64,000 bases of DNA from Thermocatellispora tengchongensis (GTDB taxonomy: Bacteria > Actinomycetota > Actinomycetes > Streptosporangiales > Streptosporangiaceae). Positions within the stretch are counted from its first letter, which is position 1; the number at the start of each line of letters is the position of its first letter. Positions 29,446 through 38,362 of this stretch are shown here, piece after piece. A model generated the notes under the pieces. That model searched no databases. It worked only from the letters and a program-made list of their open reading frames with translations, and was not told where the DNA came from. The translations under genes were made by a program, and so were the position numbers. Where the stretch lies: positions 1-64,000 of the forward strand of contig NZ_JACHGN010000038.1 of NCBI RefSeq assembly GCF_014202315.1. The letters are read 5' to 3'.

Positions 29446-31782
29446 ATGGCCGTGAGCACGGACGCCGCCCGGGAGGTGTGGCAGGACGCCGGGGTGCCCG
29501 ACGAGGACCGCGTCGAGGCGCTGATGTCCCGGATGAGCCTGGCCGAGAAGATCGCCCAGCTCTACGGCGTGTGGGTGGGCATCGACGACGCCGACGGCGA
29601 GATGGCCCCGCACCAGCACGAGTTCACCTCGCTGCCGGTGGAGTGGGAGGAGCTGATCCGCTCCGGCATCGGCCAGCTCACCCGGCCCTTCGGCACCAGG
29701 CCGGTGGACGTGGTCACCGGCGCGGCCACCCTGGCCAACGCCCAGCGCGCGATCGTGGCGGCCGGGCGGTGGGGCATCCCGGCGCTGGTGCACGAGGAGT
29801 CGCTGACCGGCCTGGCCGCCTGGAAGGCCACCGTCTACCCCAGTCCGCTGTGCTGGGGCGCCGGCTTCGACCCCGGGCTGGTGGAGCGGATGGGCGCGCA
29901 GATCGGTGCCACGATGCGCCGCCTGGGCATCCACCAGGGCCTCGCCCCGGTCCTGGACGTCGCGCGCGACCTGCGGTGGGGGCGGGTCGAGGAGACGATC
30001 GGCGAGGACCCGCTGCTGGTGGGCATGATCGGCAGCGCGTACGTGCGCGGCCTGCAGTCGGCCGGCGTGATCGCCACGCTCAAGCACTTCGCCGGCTACT
30101 CCGCCTCCAAGGGCGGGCGGAACCTGGCCCCGGTCTCGGTGGGCCCCCGGGAGCTGGCGGATGTGATCCTGCCGCCGTTCGAGATGGCGCTGCGGGCCGG
30201 GGCGGACTCGGTGATGAACTCCTACGCCGACATCGACGGCCTGCCGGTCGCGGCCGACCCGGGCATGCTCACCGGGCTGCTGCGCGAGACGTACGGGTTC
30301 ACCGGCACGGTCGTGGCCGACTACTTCTCCGTGGCGTTCCTGCAGACCCTGCACAACGTGGCCGGCTCGCCCGCCGAGGCGGCCCGGCTGGCGCTGAGCG
30401 CCGGGATCGACGTCGAGCTGCCCACGGTGAACTGCTTCGGGCCGCCGTTGCTGGAGGCGGTCGAGCGCGGCGAGGTCGATCCGGCCCTGATCGACCGCGC
30501 GCTGCGCCGGGTGCTGCTGCAGAAGTGCCGGCTGGGCCTGCTGGACGCGGACTGGTCGCCCGAGCCCGCGGTGCTGGAGGAGGAGGGGGAGGTCGTGCTG
30601 GACGACGACGCGGCCCGCTCCCTGGCCGGCGACCTGGCCCGCCGCTCCATCGTGCTGCTGCACAACACCGGCGCGCTGCCGCTCGCGGCCGGCGCTCGCC
30701 TGGCCGTGGTCGGGCCCCGCGCCGACACCGCGCACGCGATGATGGGCTGTTACTCCTTCCCGCTGCACGTGGGCGTCCACCATCCCGGGATGCCGCTCGG
30801 CATCGACGTGCCGACCCTCGTCGAAGCGCTTCGCGGCGACCCGGCCGGCTACCAGGTGCGCCACGAGCAGGGCTGCCCGGTGCTCGGCGGCGACGACGCG
30901 GGCATCGCCGCGGCGGCCGAGGCCGCGGCCGGGGCCGATGTGTGCCTGGCCGTCCTGGGCGACCAGGCGGGCCTGTTCGGCAACGGCACCTCCGGTGAGG
31001 GCTGCGACGCGGCGAGCCTGCGCCTGCCGGGGCGGCAGGAGGAGCTGCTGGAGGCGGTGCTGGCCACGGGCACGCCGGTGGTGCTGGTGCTGCTGGCCGG
31101 ACGGCCGTACGAGCTGGGGCGGCAGATCGACCGGCTGGCCGCGGTGGTGTGCGGGTTCTTCCCCGGGGAGGAGGGCGCGCCCGCGCTGGCCGACGTGCTG
31201 TCGGGGCGGGTGGAGCCACAGGGCCGGCTGCCGGTCGGTTTCCCCCGCGACGGCGGCAACCAGCCCGCCACCTACCTCGGCGCGCCGCTGGCCCAGTCGA
31301 GCGAGGTCAGCACGGTGGACCCGACGCCGCTGTTCCCGTTCGGGCACGGCCTGTCCTACCATCCCGCGACCTGGGCCGGGATCGAGGCGGAGGCCGCCGA
31401 GTGGCCGACCGACGGCACGTACGAGGTGCGGGTCACGTTGCGCAACGACGGCCCGGCCGAGGTCTCCGAGGTGGTGCAGGTGTATCTGCACGACCCGGTC
31501 GCCGAGGTCGCCCGCCCGGTGCAGACGCTCCTGGCGGCTCCGCGGGTGGACCTGGCTCCGGGCGAGACGCGCGAGGTGACGATCACCCTGCACGCCGACC
31601 AGACCTCCTACACCGGCGCGTCCGGGCGGCGGCAGGTCGATCCCGGCGAGGTGGAGTTGCGCGTCGGCGCCTCCAGCGCCGACATCCGCCGGGCGATCCC
31701 GGTCACCATGACCGGGCCGCGGCGGCAGGTCGGCTTCGACCGCGTGATGGAGGCGGCCGTCCGCTCCGATCCGCGGCACTGA
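29446..31782 (+). CDS. Glycoside hydrolase family 3 (beta-glucosidase/beta-xylosidase type)
   Basis: A 778-residue intracellular-type GH3 enzyme without signal peptide. Domain order is the TIM-barrel GH3_N (substrate-binding KHFAGY; nucleophile Asp292 in GTVVADY), GH3_C (LLHNTGALPLAAG, VLLAGRPYELG, FFPGEEGAPALADVLSGR) and a C-terminal fibronectin-III-like domain (YEVRVTLRNDGPAEVSEVV). It removes terminal beta-linked sugars from oligosaccharides. ATG 29446 was chosen because homology-like sequence begins there; its ribosome site is weak. The gene is convergent with the dehydratase gene across a strong hairpin. Confidence 0.93.
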   Translation: MAVSTDAAREVWQDAGVPDEDRVEALMSRMSLAEKIAQLYGVWVGIDDADGEMAPHQHEFTSLPVEWEELIRSGIGQLTRPFGTRPVDVVTGAATLANAQRAIVAAGRWGIPALVHEESLTGLAAWKATVYPSPLCWGAGFDPGLVERMGAQIGATMRRLGIHQGLAPVLDVARDLRWGRVEETIGEDPLLVGMIGSAYVRGLQSAGVIATLKHFAGYSASKGGRNLAPVSVGPRELADVILPPFEMALRAGADSVMNSYADIDGLPVAADPGMLTGLLRETYGFTGTVVADYFSVAFLQTLHNVAGSPAEAARLALSAGIDVELPTVNCFGPPLLEAVERGEVDPALIDRALRRVLLQKCRLGLLDADWSPEPAVLEEEGEVVLDDDAARSLAGDLARRSIVLLHNTGALPLAAGARLAVVGPRADTAHAMMGCYSFPLHVGVHHPGMPLGIDVPTLVEALRGDPAGYQVRHEQGCPVLGGDDAGIAAAAEAAAGADVCLAVLGDQAGLFGNGTSGEGCDAASLRLPGRQEELLEAVLATGTPVVLVLLAGRPYELGRQIDRLAAVVCGFFPGEEGAPALADVLSGRVEPQGRLPVGFPRDGGNQPATYLGAPLAQSSEVSTVDPTPLFPFGHGLSYHPATWAGIEAEAAEWPTDGTYEVRVTLRNDGPAEVSEVVQVYLHDPVAEVARPVQTLLAAPRVDLAPGETREVTITLHADQTSYTGASGRRQVDPGEVELRVGASSADIRRAIPVTMTGPRRQVGFDRVMEAAVRSDPRH

Positions 31783-31805
31783 TCCCCGGCGCGTTCAGCG
31801 CCGAT

Positions 31806-31835
31806 GGGCGGCCCGGAGCGCGCTCCGGGCCGCCC
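31806..31835. terminator. Bidirectional terminator between GH3 and dehydratase genes
   Basis: A perfect 14-bp stem (GGGCGGCCCGGAGC with GCTCCGGGCCGCCC) and 2-nt loop centre lies between two convergent stops at 31782 and 31856. It serves both directions. Confidence 0.88.
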
Positions 31836-31855
31836 GTGTCGCTCGCCGCGGCGGG

Positions 31856-33613
31856 TCAGTGCGAGTCGCGGGGCACGGCGTGCCCGCGCCCGCCGCGCAG
31901 GAAGTCGAAGTCGGCGCCGTCGTCGGCCTGGAGCACGTGCTCGCGGTACAGCCACCGGTAGCCGCCGTCGTCGGGGCTGGCGGGCGGGCGCCACTCGGCG
32001 CGGCGCCGTGCCAGCTCCTCCTCGGGCACGTGCAGCGTCAGCCTGCGGGCGGGCACGTCCAGTTCGATCCGGTCGCCGGTGCGCACCAGCGCCAGCGGCC
32101 CGCCGACGGCGGCCTCGGGGCTGACGTGCAGCACCACCGTGCCGTACCCGGTGCCGCTCATCCGCCCGTCGCTGATGCGCACCATGTCGTTCACCCCGGC
32201 GCGCAGCAGCTTGGCCGGCAGCGGGACGTTGGCGACCTCGGGCATGCCGGGGTAGCCCTTCGGGCCCGCCCCCCGGATGACCAGCACGTCGTCCGGCGTG
32301 ACGTCGAGATCGTCGTCGTCGCAGACCGCGTGGTAGTCCTCCGGCGAGTCGAACACCAGCGCCCGGCCGGTGTGCCGCATCAGCTCCGGTGAGGCCGCGG
32401 ACTGCTTGATCACCGCGCCGTTGGGGCACAGGTTGCCGCGCAGGATGGCGGTGCCGGTGCCGGCGGGCTGCAGCGGCGCGTCCAGGGGGCGTATCACCTC
32501 GTCGTTCCAGCACTGCGCGCCCGCGACGTTCTCGGCCATGCTGCGGCCGGTGACGGTGAGCGCGGCGCCGTTGAGCAGGCCCGCCTCGTCCAGGCGGCGC
32601 AGCACGACCGGCAGGCCGCCGGCGTAGCAGAAGTCCTCCATCAGGAACCGGCCGGAGGGCATCAGGTCCACGATGGTGGGCACGTCGCGTGCCAGCGCGT
32701 CGAAGTCGTCCAGCGGCAGCTTGACGCCCAGCCGCCCGGCCAGCGCGGTCAGGTGGATGATCGCGTTGGTGGAGCCGCCGATGGCGGCGTTGGCGCGGAT
32801 GGCGTTCTCGAACGCCTCGCGGGTCAGGATCGCGCTGGGGCGCAGGTCGTGCTCGACCATGTCCACGATCCGCCGGCCGGCCTGCTGGGCGACCTCATAG
32901 CGGCGGGCGTCCACGGCCGGCCAGGTGGCCGAGCCGGGCAGTTGCATGCCCAGCGCCTCGGCCATGCAGGCCATCGTGGAGGCGGTGCCCATCGTCATGC
33001 AGTGCCCGTTGGACCTGGCCATGCAGCCCTCGGCGGCGTAGCCCTCCTCCACGCTCATCCGCCCGGCCTTGATGTCGGCCTCGAACTTCCACACGTGGGT
33101 GCCCGAGCCGACGTCCATGCCGCGGAACTTGCCGTTGAGCATCGGCCCGCCGGTCACCATGACCGCGGGCAGGTCCACGCTGGCCGCGCCCATCAGCAGG
33201 CCGGGCGTGGTCTTGTCGCAGCCCGACAGCAGCACCACGCCGTCCAGCGGGTTGGCCCGGATCAGCTCCTCGGCCTCCATCGCCAGCAGGTTGCGGTACA
33301 GCATCGCCGTCGGCCGCATCAGGGTCTCGCCGGTGGCCAGCACCGGGAACTCCAGCGGGAACCCGCCGGCCTGCCACACGCCGCGCTTGACGGCTTCGGC
33401 CACCCGGTGGAGGTGGGAGTTGCACGGGGCCAGCTCCGACCAGGTGGTCGCGATCCCGATCACGGGGCGGCCGTCGAACACCTCCGGCCCGAACCCCTGG
33501 TTGCGCATCCAGGACCGGTACAGCATGCCCGAGCGCCCCTCGGCGGCGAACCAGTGCGCACTACGCCGGCTCGCCCGCCCGGCCCCGCCCGACGTCATCG
33601 CCGCCCCGCTCAC
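31856..33613 (-). CDS. IlvD/Edd-family dehydratase, probably sugar-acid type
   Basis: A 585-residue Fe-S dehydratase. Conserved segments are ATTWSELAPCNSHLH, LLSGCDKTTPG (cluster Cys), GCMARSNGHCMTMGTASTM (cluster Cys), AIGGSTNAIIHL and DGRMSGTGYG. The family includes dihydroxyacid dehydratase and pentonate/hexonate dehydratases; the setting beside GH3 and an epimerase favours a sugar-acid substrate such as arabinonate or a hexonate. GTG 33613 overlaps the stop of a 19-residue ORF that has a strong ribosome site, suggesting coupled translation; ATG 33598 is an alternative start. Confidence 0.92.
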   Translation of the reverse strand: MSGAAMTSGGAGRASRRSAHWFAAEGRSGMLYRSWMRNQGFGPEVFDGRPVIGIATTWSELAPCNSHLHRVAEAVKRGVWQAGGFPLEFPVLATGETLMRPTAMLYRNLLAMEAEELIRANPLDGVVLLSGCDKTTPGLLMGAASVDLPAVMVTGGPMLNGKFRGMDVGSGTHVWKFEADIKAGRMSVEEGYAAEGCMARSNGHCMTMGTASTMACMAEALGMQLPGSATWPAVDARRYEVAQQAGRRIVDMVEHDLRPSAILTREAFENAIRANAAIGGSTNAIIHLTALAGRLGVKLPLDDFDALARDVPTIVDLMPSGRFLMEDFCYAGGLPVVLRRLDEAGLLNGAALTVTGRSMAENVAGAQCWNDEVIRPLDAPLQPAGTGTAILRGNLCPNGAVIKQSAASPELMRHTGRALVFDSPEDYHAVCDDDDLDVTPDDVLVIRGAGPKGYPGMPEVANVPLPAKLLRAGVNDMVRISDGRMSGTGYGTVVLHVSPEAAVGGPLALVRTGDRIELDVPARRLTLHVPEEELARRRAEWRPPASPDDGGYRWLYREHVLQADDGADFDFLRGGRGHAVPRDSH

Positions 33614-33669
33614 CGGACGCCCACGGCCAGGAGTCGAAAGGCGGGACTGTTGCGATGCTGCTTGCCCAC
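33610..33669 (-). CDS. 19-residue ORF coupled to the dehydratase gene
   Basis: GTG 33669 follows AAGGAAGGA with optimal spacing and encodes MGKQHRNSPAFRLLAVGVR. Its TGA overlaps the dehydratase GTG as GTGA. The dehydratase itself lacks a good ribosome site, so this ORF probably loads ribosomes for it. It may be a leader peptide or a conserved small protein. Confidence 0.5.
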   Translation of the reverse strand: MGKQHRNSPAFRLLAVGVR

Positions 33670-33709
33670 GGTGATCCTTCCTTGCGCGATGATGTGCGTG
33701 AGGACGGCA

Positions 33710-33724
33710 TACCCGGAACGGGTA
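33710..33724. promoter_or_regulatory. TACCCG-GAA-CGGGTA inverted repeat
   Basis: Perfect 6-bp arms with a 3-bp spacer, about 40 bp upstream of the small ORF and dehydratase. It fits a dimeric regulator operator. Owner unknown. Confidence 0.45.
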
Positions 33725-33914
33725 CCCGGCCCGTCATGCCGGCGCCGGTGAGAACGGCACCCGGGGCGGTCCGCCGAAGAGCGGGACCTCCCCGGCGAGC
33801 GCCCGTCCGGCCGCGGCTTGTCGGGCCGTGAGCGGCACGCCCACGCATTTCGCCGGCGCGGCCCTCATTCCCCCCGCGGCTCCCCTCCGATTTGCCGGAA
33901 TGCTGCCGCTGTAA

Positions 33915-33944
33915 CGGTAAATGTCGTGAACGTCCACCGTCAAC
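33915..33944 (-). promoter_or_regulatory. Possible promoter for the dehydratase unit
   Basis: On the minus strand, TTGACG (33944-33939), an 18-bp spacer and TACCGT (33920-33915) match a housekeeping-type promoter. This would leave a roughly 240-nt leader before the 19-residue ORF. Confidence 0.4.
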
Positions 33945-33977
33945 GGTCGCGCGGCCTCCCCGGGGCGTTGCGGAGGA

Positions 33978-34598
33978 TCAGGCGGGCGGGGTGCCGCGTC
34001 GGCGTACCAGCGGGAGGTACACCTCGTCGATGATCTCGACGAGGACCTCGTCTGGGGCGGTGGGGACCCCGCGCATGACGAACTCGTTGCGGAGCAGGAC
34101 GATGGCCACGGTGGCGACCCGCGGGTGGAGCGCTTCGGGGCGGGCCTCGCCCCGGGCGATGGCGCGGCCCAGGACGGTCAGCCAGGTGGCGGTCACCGTG
34201 TCGGTGGACTGCTCGGGCAACTGGGCCAGCAGTTCCGGCGCGCCGCCTGCCGCGGACAGCAGGTCGCGCAGGATCGCGCCGAGGGGGGAGCTCCAGTGGC
34301 GGTTGGCGCGGCGCAGCAGTTCCAGGGCGTCTCCGCGCAGCGTGCCGGTGTCCGGGGGCTGGATCGTGGTGGTCAGTTGCCGGTAGGCGGCGATGCCGAG
34401 GGCGAGGCGGTTCGGCCAGCGGCGGTAGATCGTGTTCTTGTTGGTGCCGGCGCGCTGGGCGACCCGGTCCATGGTCAGCCCGGCGTATCCGGACTCGGTG
34501 AGCTCGTCCGCCGCGGCGCGCAGGATCGCCTCCTCCAGGGCGGCGCCGCGGCGCCGCGTCTGCCCGTCGCCGGGCTGTCTCTTCGGCTCCCCCGTCAT
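33978..34598 (-). CDS. TetR-family transcriptional regulator
   Basis: A 206-residue repressor. The N-terminal HTH is AILRAAADELTESGYAGL followed by TMDRVAQRAGTNKNTIYRRW, typical of TetR/AcrR proteins. The C-terminal ligand domain resembles TetR_C_11-like regulators (ALELLRRANRHWSSPLGAIL). The ATG follows GGGAAGAGGG. It is divergent from the TIM-barrel gene at 34707, and a perfect inverted repeat lies in the 108-bp gap, so it probably represses that gene and perhaps itself. Confidence 0.92.
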   Translation of the reverse strand: MTGEPKRQPGDGQTRRRGAALEEAILRAAADELTESGYAGLTMDRVAQRAGTNKNTIYRRWPNRLALGIAAYRQLTTTIQPPDTGTLRGDALELLRRANRHWSSPLGAILRDLLSAAGGAPELLAQLPEQSTDTVTATWLTVLGRAIARGEARPEALHPRVATVAIVLLRNEFVMRGVPTAPDEVLVEIIDEVYLPLVRRRGTPPA

Positions 34599-34644
34599 GC
34601 CCTCTTCCCGTGATCGGTACGGATCGTTCCTTCCAATGGTGGGC

Positions 34645-34672
34645 TTGACCCCCGCTTCGAGGCAAGTAAGGT
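34645..34672 (+). promoter_or_regulatory. Promoter of the TIM-barrel gene
   Basis: TTGACC (34645-34650), 16-bp spacer and TAAGGT (34667-34672) on the plus strand, 35 bp before the start codon. Confidence 0.55.
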
Positions 34673-34685
34673 ACGTGGCGTACCT
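34669..34685. promoter_or_regulatory. TetR operator: AGGTACG-TGG-CGTACCT
   Basis: A perfect 7-bp inverted repeat with 3-bp centre overlaps the -10 region of the plus-strand promoter. Position and symmetry fit repression by the divergent TetR protein. Confidence 0.7.
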
Positions 34686-34706
34686 AAAAGGAAAGGGGTG
34701 TGACGC

Positions 34707-35732
34707 ATGCGCGTCAAAGGCATCACCTACGACACCGGCTTCGTCCTCGGCGGGCGGAACTCCCGTGAGCGCTTCGACCCGGAGCTGGTCGAGCGCGAGC
34801 TGCGCATCATCCGCGACGACCTGCACTGCACCGCGGTCCGCGTCACCGGCGGCGATCCCGGGCGGCTGGAGTCGGCCGCGTCGTTCGCCGCCGGGCTGGG
34901 CCTGGAGGTGTGGTTCTCGCCCTATCCCCTCGACCTGGACGCCGATGAGATGCTGGCGCTGTTCGCCGACTGCGCCGAGCGGGCCGAGCGGATCCGGCGG
35001 CGGGGCGCGCAGGTCGTGTTCGTCACCGGCGCCGAGCTGAGCCTGATGAACAAGGGATTCCTGCCCGGCGGCACCTTCGCCGAGCGGATCGCGCTGCTGA
35101 GCGATCCGCCGCGCCTGCGCGAGCTGATCGGCGAGGCCGGCCGCCGGGTCGGCGACTTCCTCGGCAGGGCCGTGGCTCTGGTCCGCGAGCGGTTCGGCGG
35201 CAGGGTCACCTACGCCGCCACGCCGCTGGACCGCGTCGACTGGACGCTGTTCGACATCGTGTCGATGGACCTGTACCGGTCGGCCGAGGTGGCGGATCGG
35301 TTCGCCGAGGGCGTGCGCGCCCTGGTGGCGCAGGGGAAGCCGGTCGCGATCACCGAGTTCGGCGCCTCCACCTTCCGCGGCGCGGGCGAGGTGGGCGCGC
35401 GCGGGCTGGAGATCGTCGAGTACGACAAGGACACCGGGGCGCCGCTGCGGCTGAGGGGGGAGTACGCGCGCGACGAGGCCGGCCAGGCCGCGTACCTGCG
35501 CGAGCTGCTGGAGGTCTTCGACGCCGAAGGCGTGGACGCCGCCTTCGTGTTCCTGTTCGCGCAATACGACCATCCGCACCGCCCCGGCGGCGACCTCCGC
35601 GAGGACCTGGACCTGGCCGGCTACGGCATCGTGAAGGTCTTCGAAGACCGCGACGGGGACACCTACCCCGGCATGCCGTGGGAGCCCAAGGCCGCCTTCA
35701 CCGCCCTCGCCGAGCACTACCGGGGCCGCTGA
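34707..35732 (+). CDS. TIM-barrel protein, glycosidase-like, function unknown
   Basis: A 341-residue cytoplasmic protein beginning MRVKGITYDTGF. Actinomycete proteins of this kind are often auto-annotated as abortive infection proteins, a label I cannot support from sequence. Features suggest a clan GH-A-like barrel: an acid in VTGAELS midway and one in AITEFGAS near the C-terminal side, the usual positions of acid/base and nucleophile on strands 4 and 7, plus LGLEVWFSP and FDIVSMDLYR strands. AAAGGAAAGGGG precedes the ATG. It is probably controlled by the divergent TetR repressor through the operator overlapping its promoter. Confidence 0.75.
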   Translation: MRVKGITYDTGFVLGGRNSRERFDPELVERELRIIRDDLHCTAVRVTGGDPGRLESAASFAAGLGLEVWFSPYPLDLDADEMLALFADCAERAERIRRRGAQVVFVTGAELSLMNKGFLPGGTFAERIALLSDPPRLRELIGEAGRRVGDFLGRAVALVRERFGGRVTYAATPLDRVDWTLFDIVSMDLYRSAEVADRFAEGVRALVAQGKPVAITEFGASTFRGAGEVGARGLEIVEYDKDTGAPLRLRGEYARDEAGQAAYLRELLEVFDAEGVDAAFVFLFAQYDHPHRPGGDLREDLDLAGYGIVKVFEDRDGDTYPGMPWEPKAAFTALAEHYRGR

Positions 35733-35786
35733 GGATATGCCGGACGGCAGATGCCGGGGCCCGGGGGCGGGCGCGAGGGTGGCGGC

Positions 35787-37238
35787 ATGAGGATTTCGAG
35801 CAGAGTGCTGTCCGCCCTCCTTCTGGCCGTGGTGGTGGCGGGCGCGCTCCAGGCCCCGGCGGGCGCGGCCCGGCAGAGCCTGGAGTGGGTGGAGTGCGGC
35901 GACGGCATGCAGTGCGCCAAGCTGACGGTCCCGATCGACTGGAAGCGGCCGGACGGCCCGAAGACGCGGGTGGACCTGGCCCGGCTGCCCGCCCGCGAGC
36001 CGGGGCGCAAGCTCGGCTCGCTGGTGGTCAACACCGGCGGGGGCGCGACCATCCAGCCCGTACGCGGCACGCCCGCGGTGGTGTCGGAGCTGACCACCTG
36101 GTTCGACGTGGTCCTGATCGATCCCAGGGGCATGGGCGACCGGGGCAGCTCCACGGCCGTCGAGTGCGACAGGCCGCAGGCGGGGATCGGCGGGCTGATC
36201 CTGAACCCGACCGCGGCGGGCTGGCGCGCGCAGGCCAAGGCGAACGCCGCCTACGACGCCTCCTGCCGCGCGGCGATGGGGGCGGCGTACGCGGGGCTGA
36301 CCTCGTGGCAGGTGGCCCACGACCTGGAGGCGCTGCGCGTGGCGCTCGGTGAGCCCCGGCTGCGCTACTTCGGCAACTCCTACGGCACGGTGTACGGCCA
36401 GGCGTACCTGGAGCTGTTCCCGGCCAAGGCCGGCCGGATGGTGCTGGACGGCGTCGCCGACCACACCCGGCCCTCGCTGGAGCGGTGGCTGCTGGACCAC
36501 GCCCGTACCGAGGAAGCGCAGCTCCGCCGCTTCCGCGACTGGTGCGCCGCGGGGTGCGCGCTGGGGGACGACGACGCGATCGAGGTGTTCGACGAACTGC
36601 TCGCCCGCACCCCGCTGCCGGCCGGGGAGCAGACGGTGAGCAGGCAGCAGTTCCTGCTCGCGGTCAAGGAGGGGCTCGCCCCGCCCGCCTGGCCGCGCCT
36701 GGCCGCCGCGCTGCGCAAGGCCGCCGACGGCGACGCCTCGGACCTGGCCAGGCTCAAGCCCCTTCCGCCGGAGTCCCCCGGCCACCCCCACGGCGCGATG
36801 CTGTGCCACGACTTCATGCCGGACGTGCCGGGATACCGGGAGTTCCGGGCGATGGAGTCGCGGCTGCGCCAGGCCGCCCCGCGCATCGGGTGGATCCACG
36901 GCCGCTACCAGCTCGCCCGGTGCGTCGGCATGGGCGGCGAGCCCGCCAACCCGCCGCGCCCGCTGCGGGCCAAGGGGGCGCCCCCGGTGCTGATCGCGAT
37001 CGGCGACACCGACGACAACACCCCCAACCTCGGCGCCGAGCACGTGGCGGCGCAGATCCCCGGGGCGCGGGTGGTCCGGCACGGCGACGGGCACGCCGCC
37101 TACCTCCTGCACAGTGCCGCCGGGATGGGCGATACGTGCCTGCGCCGGCACGTGCACGACTACCTGACCGCCGGGACCCTGCCCGCGCCCGGGGCGCGCT
37201 GCCCGGGGGACCTGCTGGCTAGGATCCCCAGGGGGTGA
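35787..37238 (+). CDS. Secreted alpha/beta hydrolase with TAP-like C-terminal domain
   Basis: A 483-residue exported hydrolase. The start ATG 35787 has GAGGG upstream and opens a clear signal peptide (MRISSRVLSALLLAVVV...ALQAPAGA). The nucleophile is in GNSYGT; the acid is in GDTDDNTP and the His in GDGHAAYL within a TAP-like C-terminal segment, as in actinomycete tripeptidyl aminopeptidases and related hydrolases. Cysteine pairs suggest disulfides outside the cell. Its stop overlaps the GTG of the histidine kinase, so enzyme, sensor and response regulator form one unit. Confidence 0.92.
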   Translation: MRISSRVLSALLLAVVVAGALQAPAGAARQSLEWVECGDGMQCAKLTVPIDWKRPDGPKTRVDLARLPAREPGRKLGSLVVNTGGGATIQPVRGTPAVVSELTTWFDVVLIDPRGMGDRGSSTAVECDRPQAGIGGLILNPTAAGWRAQAKANAAYDASCRAAMGAAYAGLTSWQVAHDLEALRVALGEPRLRYFGNSYGTVYGQAYLELFPAKAGRMVLDGVADHTRPSLERWLLDHARTEEAQLRRFRDWCAAGCALGDDDAIEVFDELLARTPLPAGEQTVSRQQFLLAVKEGLAPPAWPRLAAALRKAADGDASDLARLKPLPPESPGHPHGAMLCHDFMPDVPGYREFRAMESRLRQAAPRIGWIHGRYQLARCVGMGGEPANPPRPLRAKGAPPVLIAIGDTDDNTPNLGAEHVAAQIPGARVVRHGDGHAAYLLHSAAGMGDTCLRRHVHDYLTAGTLPAPGARCPGDLLARIPRG

Positions 37239-38362
37239 GACGCGGCGTGATCGGAGCCTGGCGCAAGCTGCCCGCGCTCGCGCAGGACGCGGTGCTGGCG
37301 GTGCTGGCGACGCTGGTGACGCTGGGGTTCCCCCTGCTCACCGTCCCCGCCGGGCGCACCCCGCTGTGGGCGGCGCTGGTGTGCGGGGTGTGCGCGCCGC
37401 TGGCCGTGCGCCGCCGGCTGCCGCTGACGGCCGCGCTGGCCTCGGGCACGGTCGTCGTGCTCGGCCGGCTGCTGGAGCAGCCGGAGGTCGGCGCCTGGGT
37501 CACCGTGGCGGCCTTCGCCTCGGCCGCCTACCACCGCGAGCGGGCCCGCTGGCTGCCCGCCGCCGCGGCGGCGGGCTGGCTGGTCGCCCTCGCCCTGGTC
37601 TACGGCGAGGCGGTGGCGGAACCGTCCGGGCTGGTCGTCTCGGTGGCCGCGGGGCTGGCTCCGGTCGCGCTCGGGCACATCCTGCGCCTGCGGCACGATG
37701 AGGTGCGGCAGGCCGAGCTCGTCCGGCGGGCGCGCGAGCGCGCCCGCATCGCCCGCGAGGTGCACGATGTGGTGGGCCACCACCTCAGCGCGATCCGGCT
37801 GCAGGCCGTCGGGGCGCGGCGGGGCACGCCCGACGACGCCCGGCGGGCCCTGGAGGTGATCGCCGAGATCTCCGGCACCGCGCTCGGCGAGACCAGGCGG
37901 CTGCTCGGCCTGCTGCGCGATGAGGAGTACGCCGGCGCCGACCTGGGCGCGCTGGCCGACCGCCTGTCGCGCCAGGGGCTCCGCGTCCGCCTGGTCGGCG
38001 ACGCGCTGCGCGGGGAGGTGCCCTCGCAGGTCCGGTACGCGGTGTACCGGATCGTGCAGGAGTCGCTGACGAACGTGATGCGCCATGCCGGGGTCCCGCG
38101 CGCGGTGGTGCGGGTCCGGCGCGGGCCCGGGGTCGTGGAGGCGGTGGTGGAGGACGACGGGCGCGCTACCCCCGGCGGGCCGGCCGTGCCGGAGGGCGGC
38201 GGGTTGCGCGGCATGCGCGAACGGGCGGAGCTGCTCGGCGGCACGCTCACGGCCGGGCCGCGCGAACCCCGCGGCTGGCGGGTGACCGCCCGCATCCCGC
38301 TCCCCGGGGCCGGCCGCCCCGGGGGTTCGCGCGGCGGCGAGAGGGAAGGAACGGGGCCGTGA
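37235..38362 (+). CDS. NarL-type sensor histidine kinase
   Basis: A 375-residue membrane kinase. The N-terminal third has about four hydrophobic segments (AVLAVLATLVTLGFPLL, LWAALVCGVCAPLAV and others). The HisKA_3 box is AREVHDVVGHH with phospho-acceptor His177, and the ATP-binding domain shows the N-box QESLTNVMRHA and a GLRGMRERAELLGG G-box. Coupled by GTGA overlaps to the hydrolase before it and the regulator after it. The signal could be an envelope or peptide cue linked to the hydrolase; this is inference. Confidence 0.93.
   Translation: MRRGVIGAWRKLPALAQDAVLAVLATLVTLGFPLLTVPAGRTPLWAALVCGVCAPLAVRRRLPLTAALASGTVVVLGRLLEQPEVGAWVTVAAFASAAYHRERARWLPAAAAAGWLVALALVYGEAVAEPSGLVVSVAAGLAPVALGHILRLRHDEVRQAELVRRARERARIAREVHDVVGHHLSAIRLQAVGARRGTPDDARRALEVIAEISGTALGETRRLLGLLRDEEYAGADLGALADRLSRQGLRVRLVGDALRGEVPSQVRYAVYRIVQESLTNVMRHAGVPRAVVRVRRGPGVVEAVVEDDGRATPGGPAVPEGGGLRGMRERAELLGGTLTAGPREPRGWRVTARIPLPGAGRPGGSRGGEREGTGP

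Noticed and set aside
33978-37157. Long minus-strand frame covering the TetR gene and the TIM-barrel and hydrolase genes
   Set aside because: Only the part up to ATG 34598 is TetR sequence; the rest is an antisense shadow of well-supported plus-strand genes.
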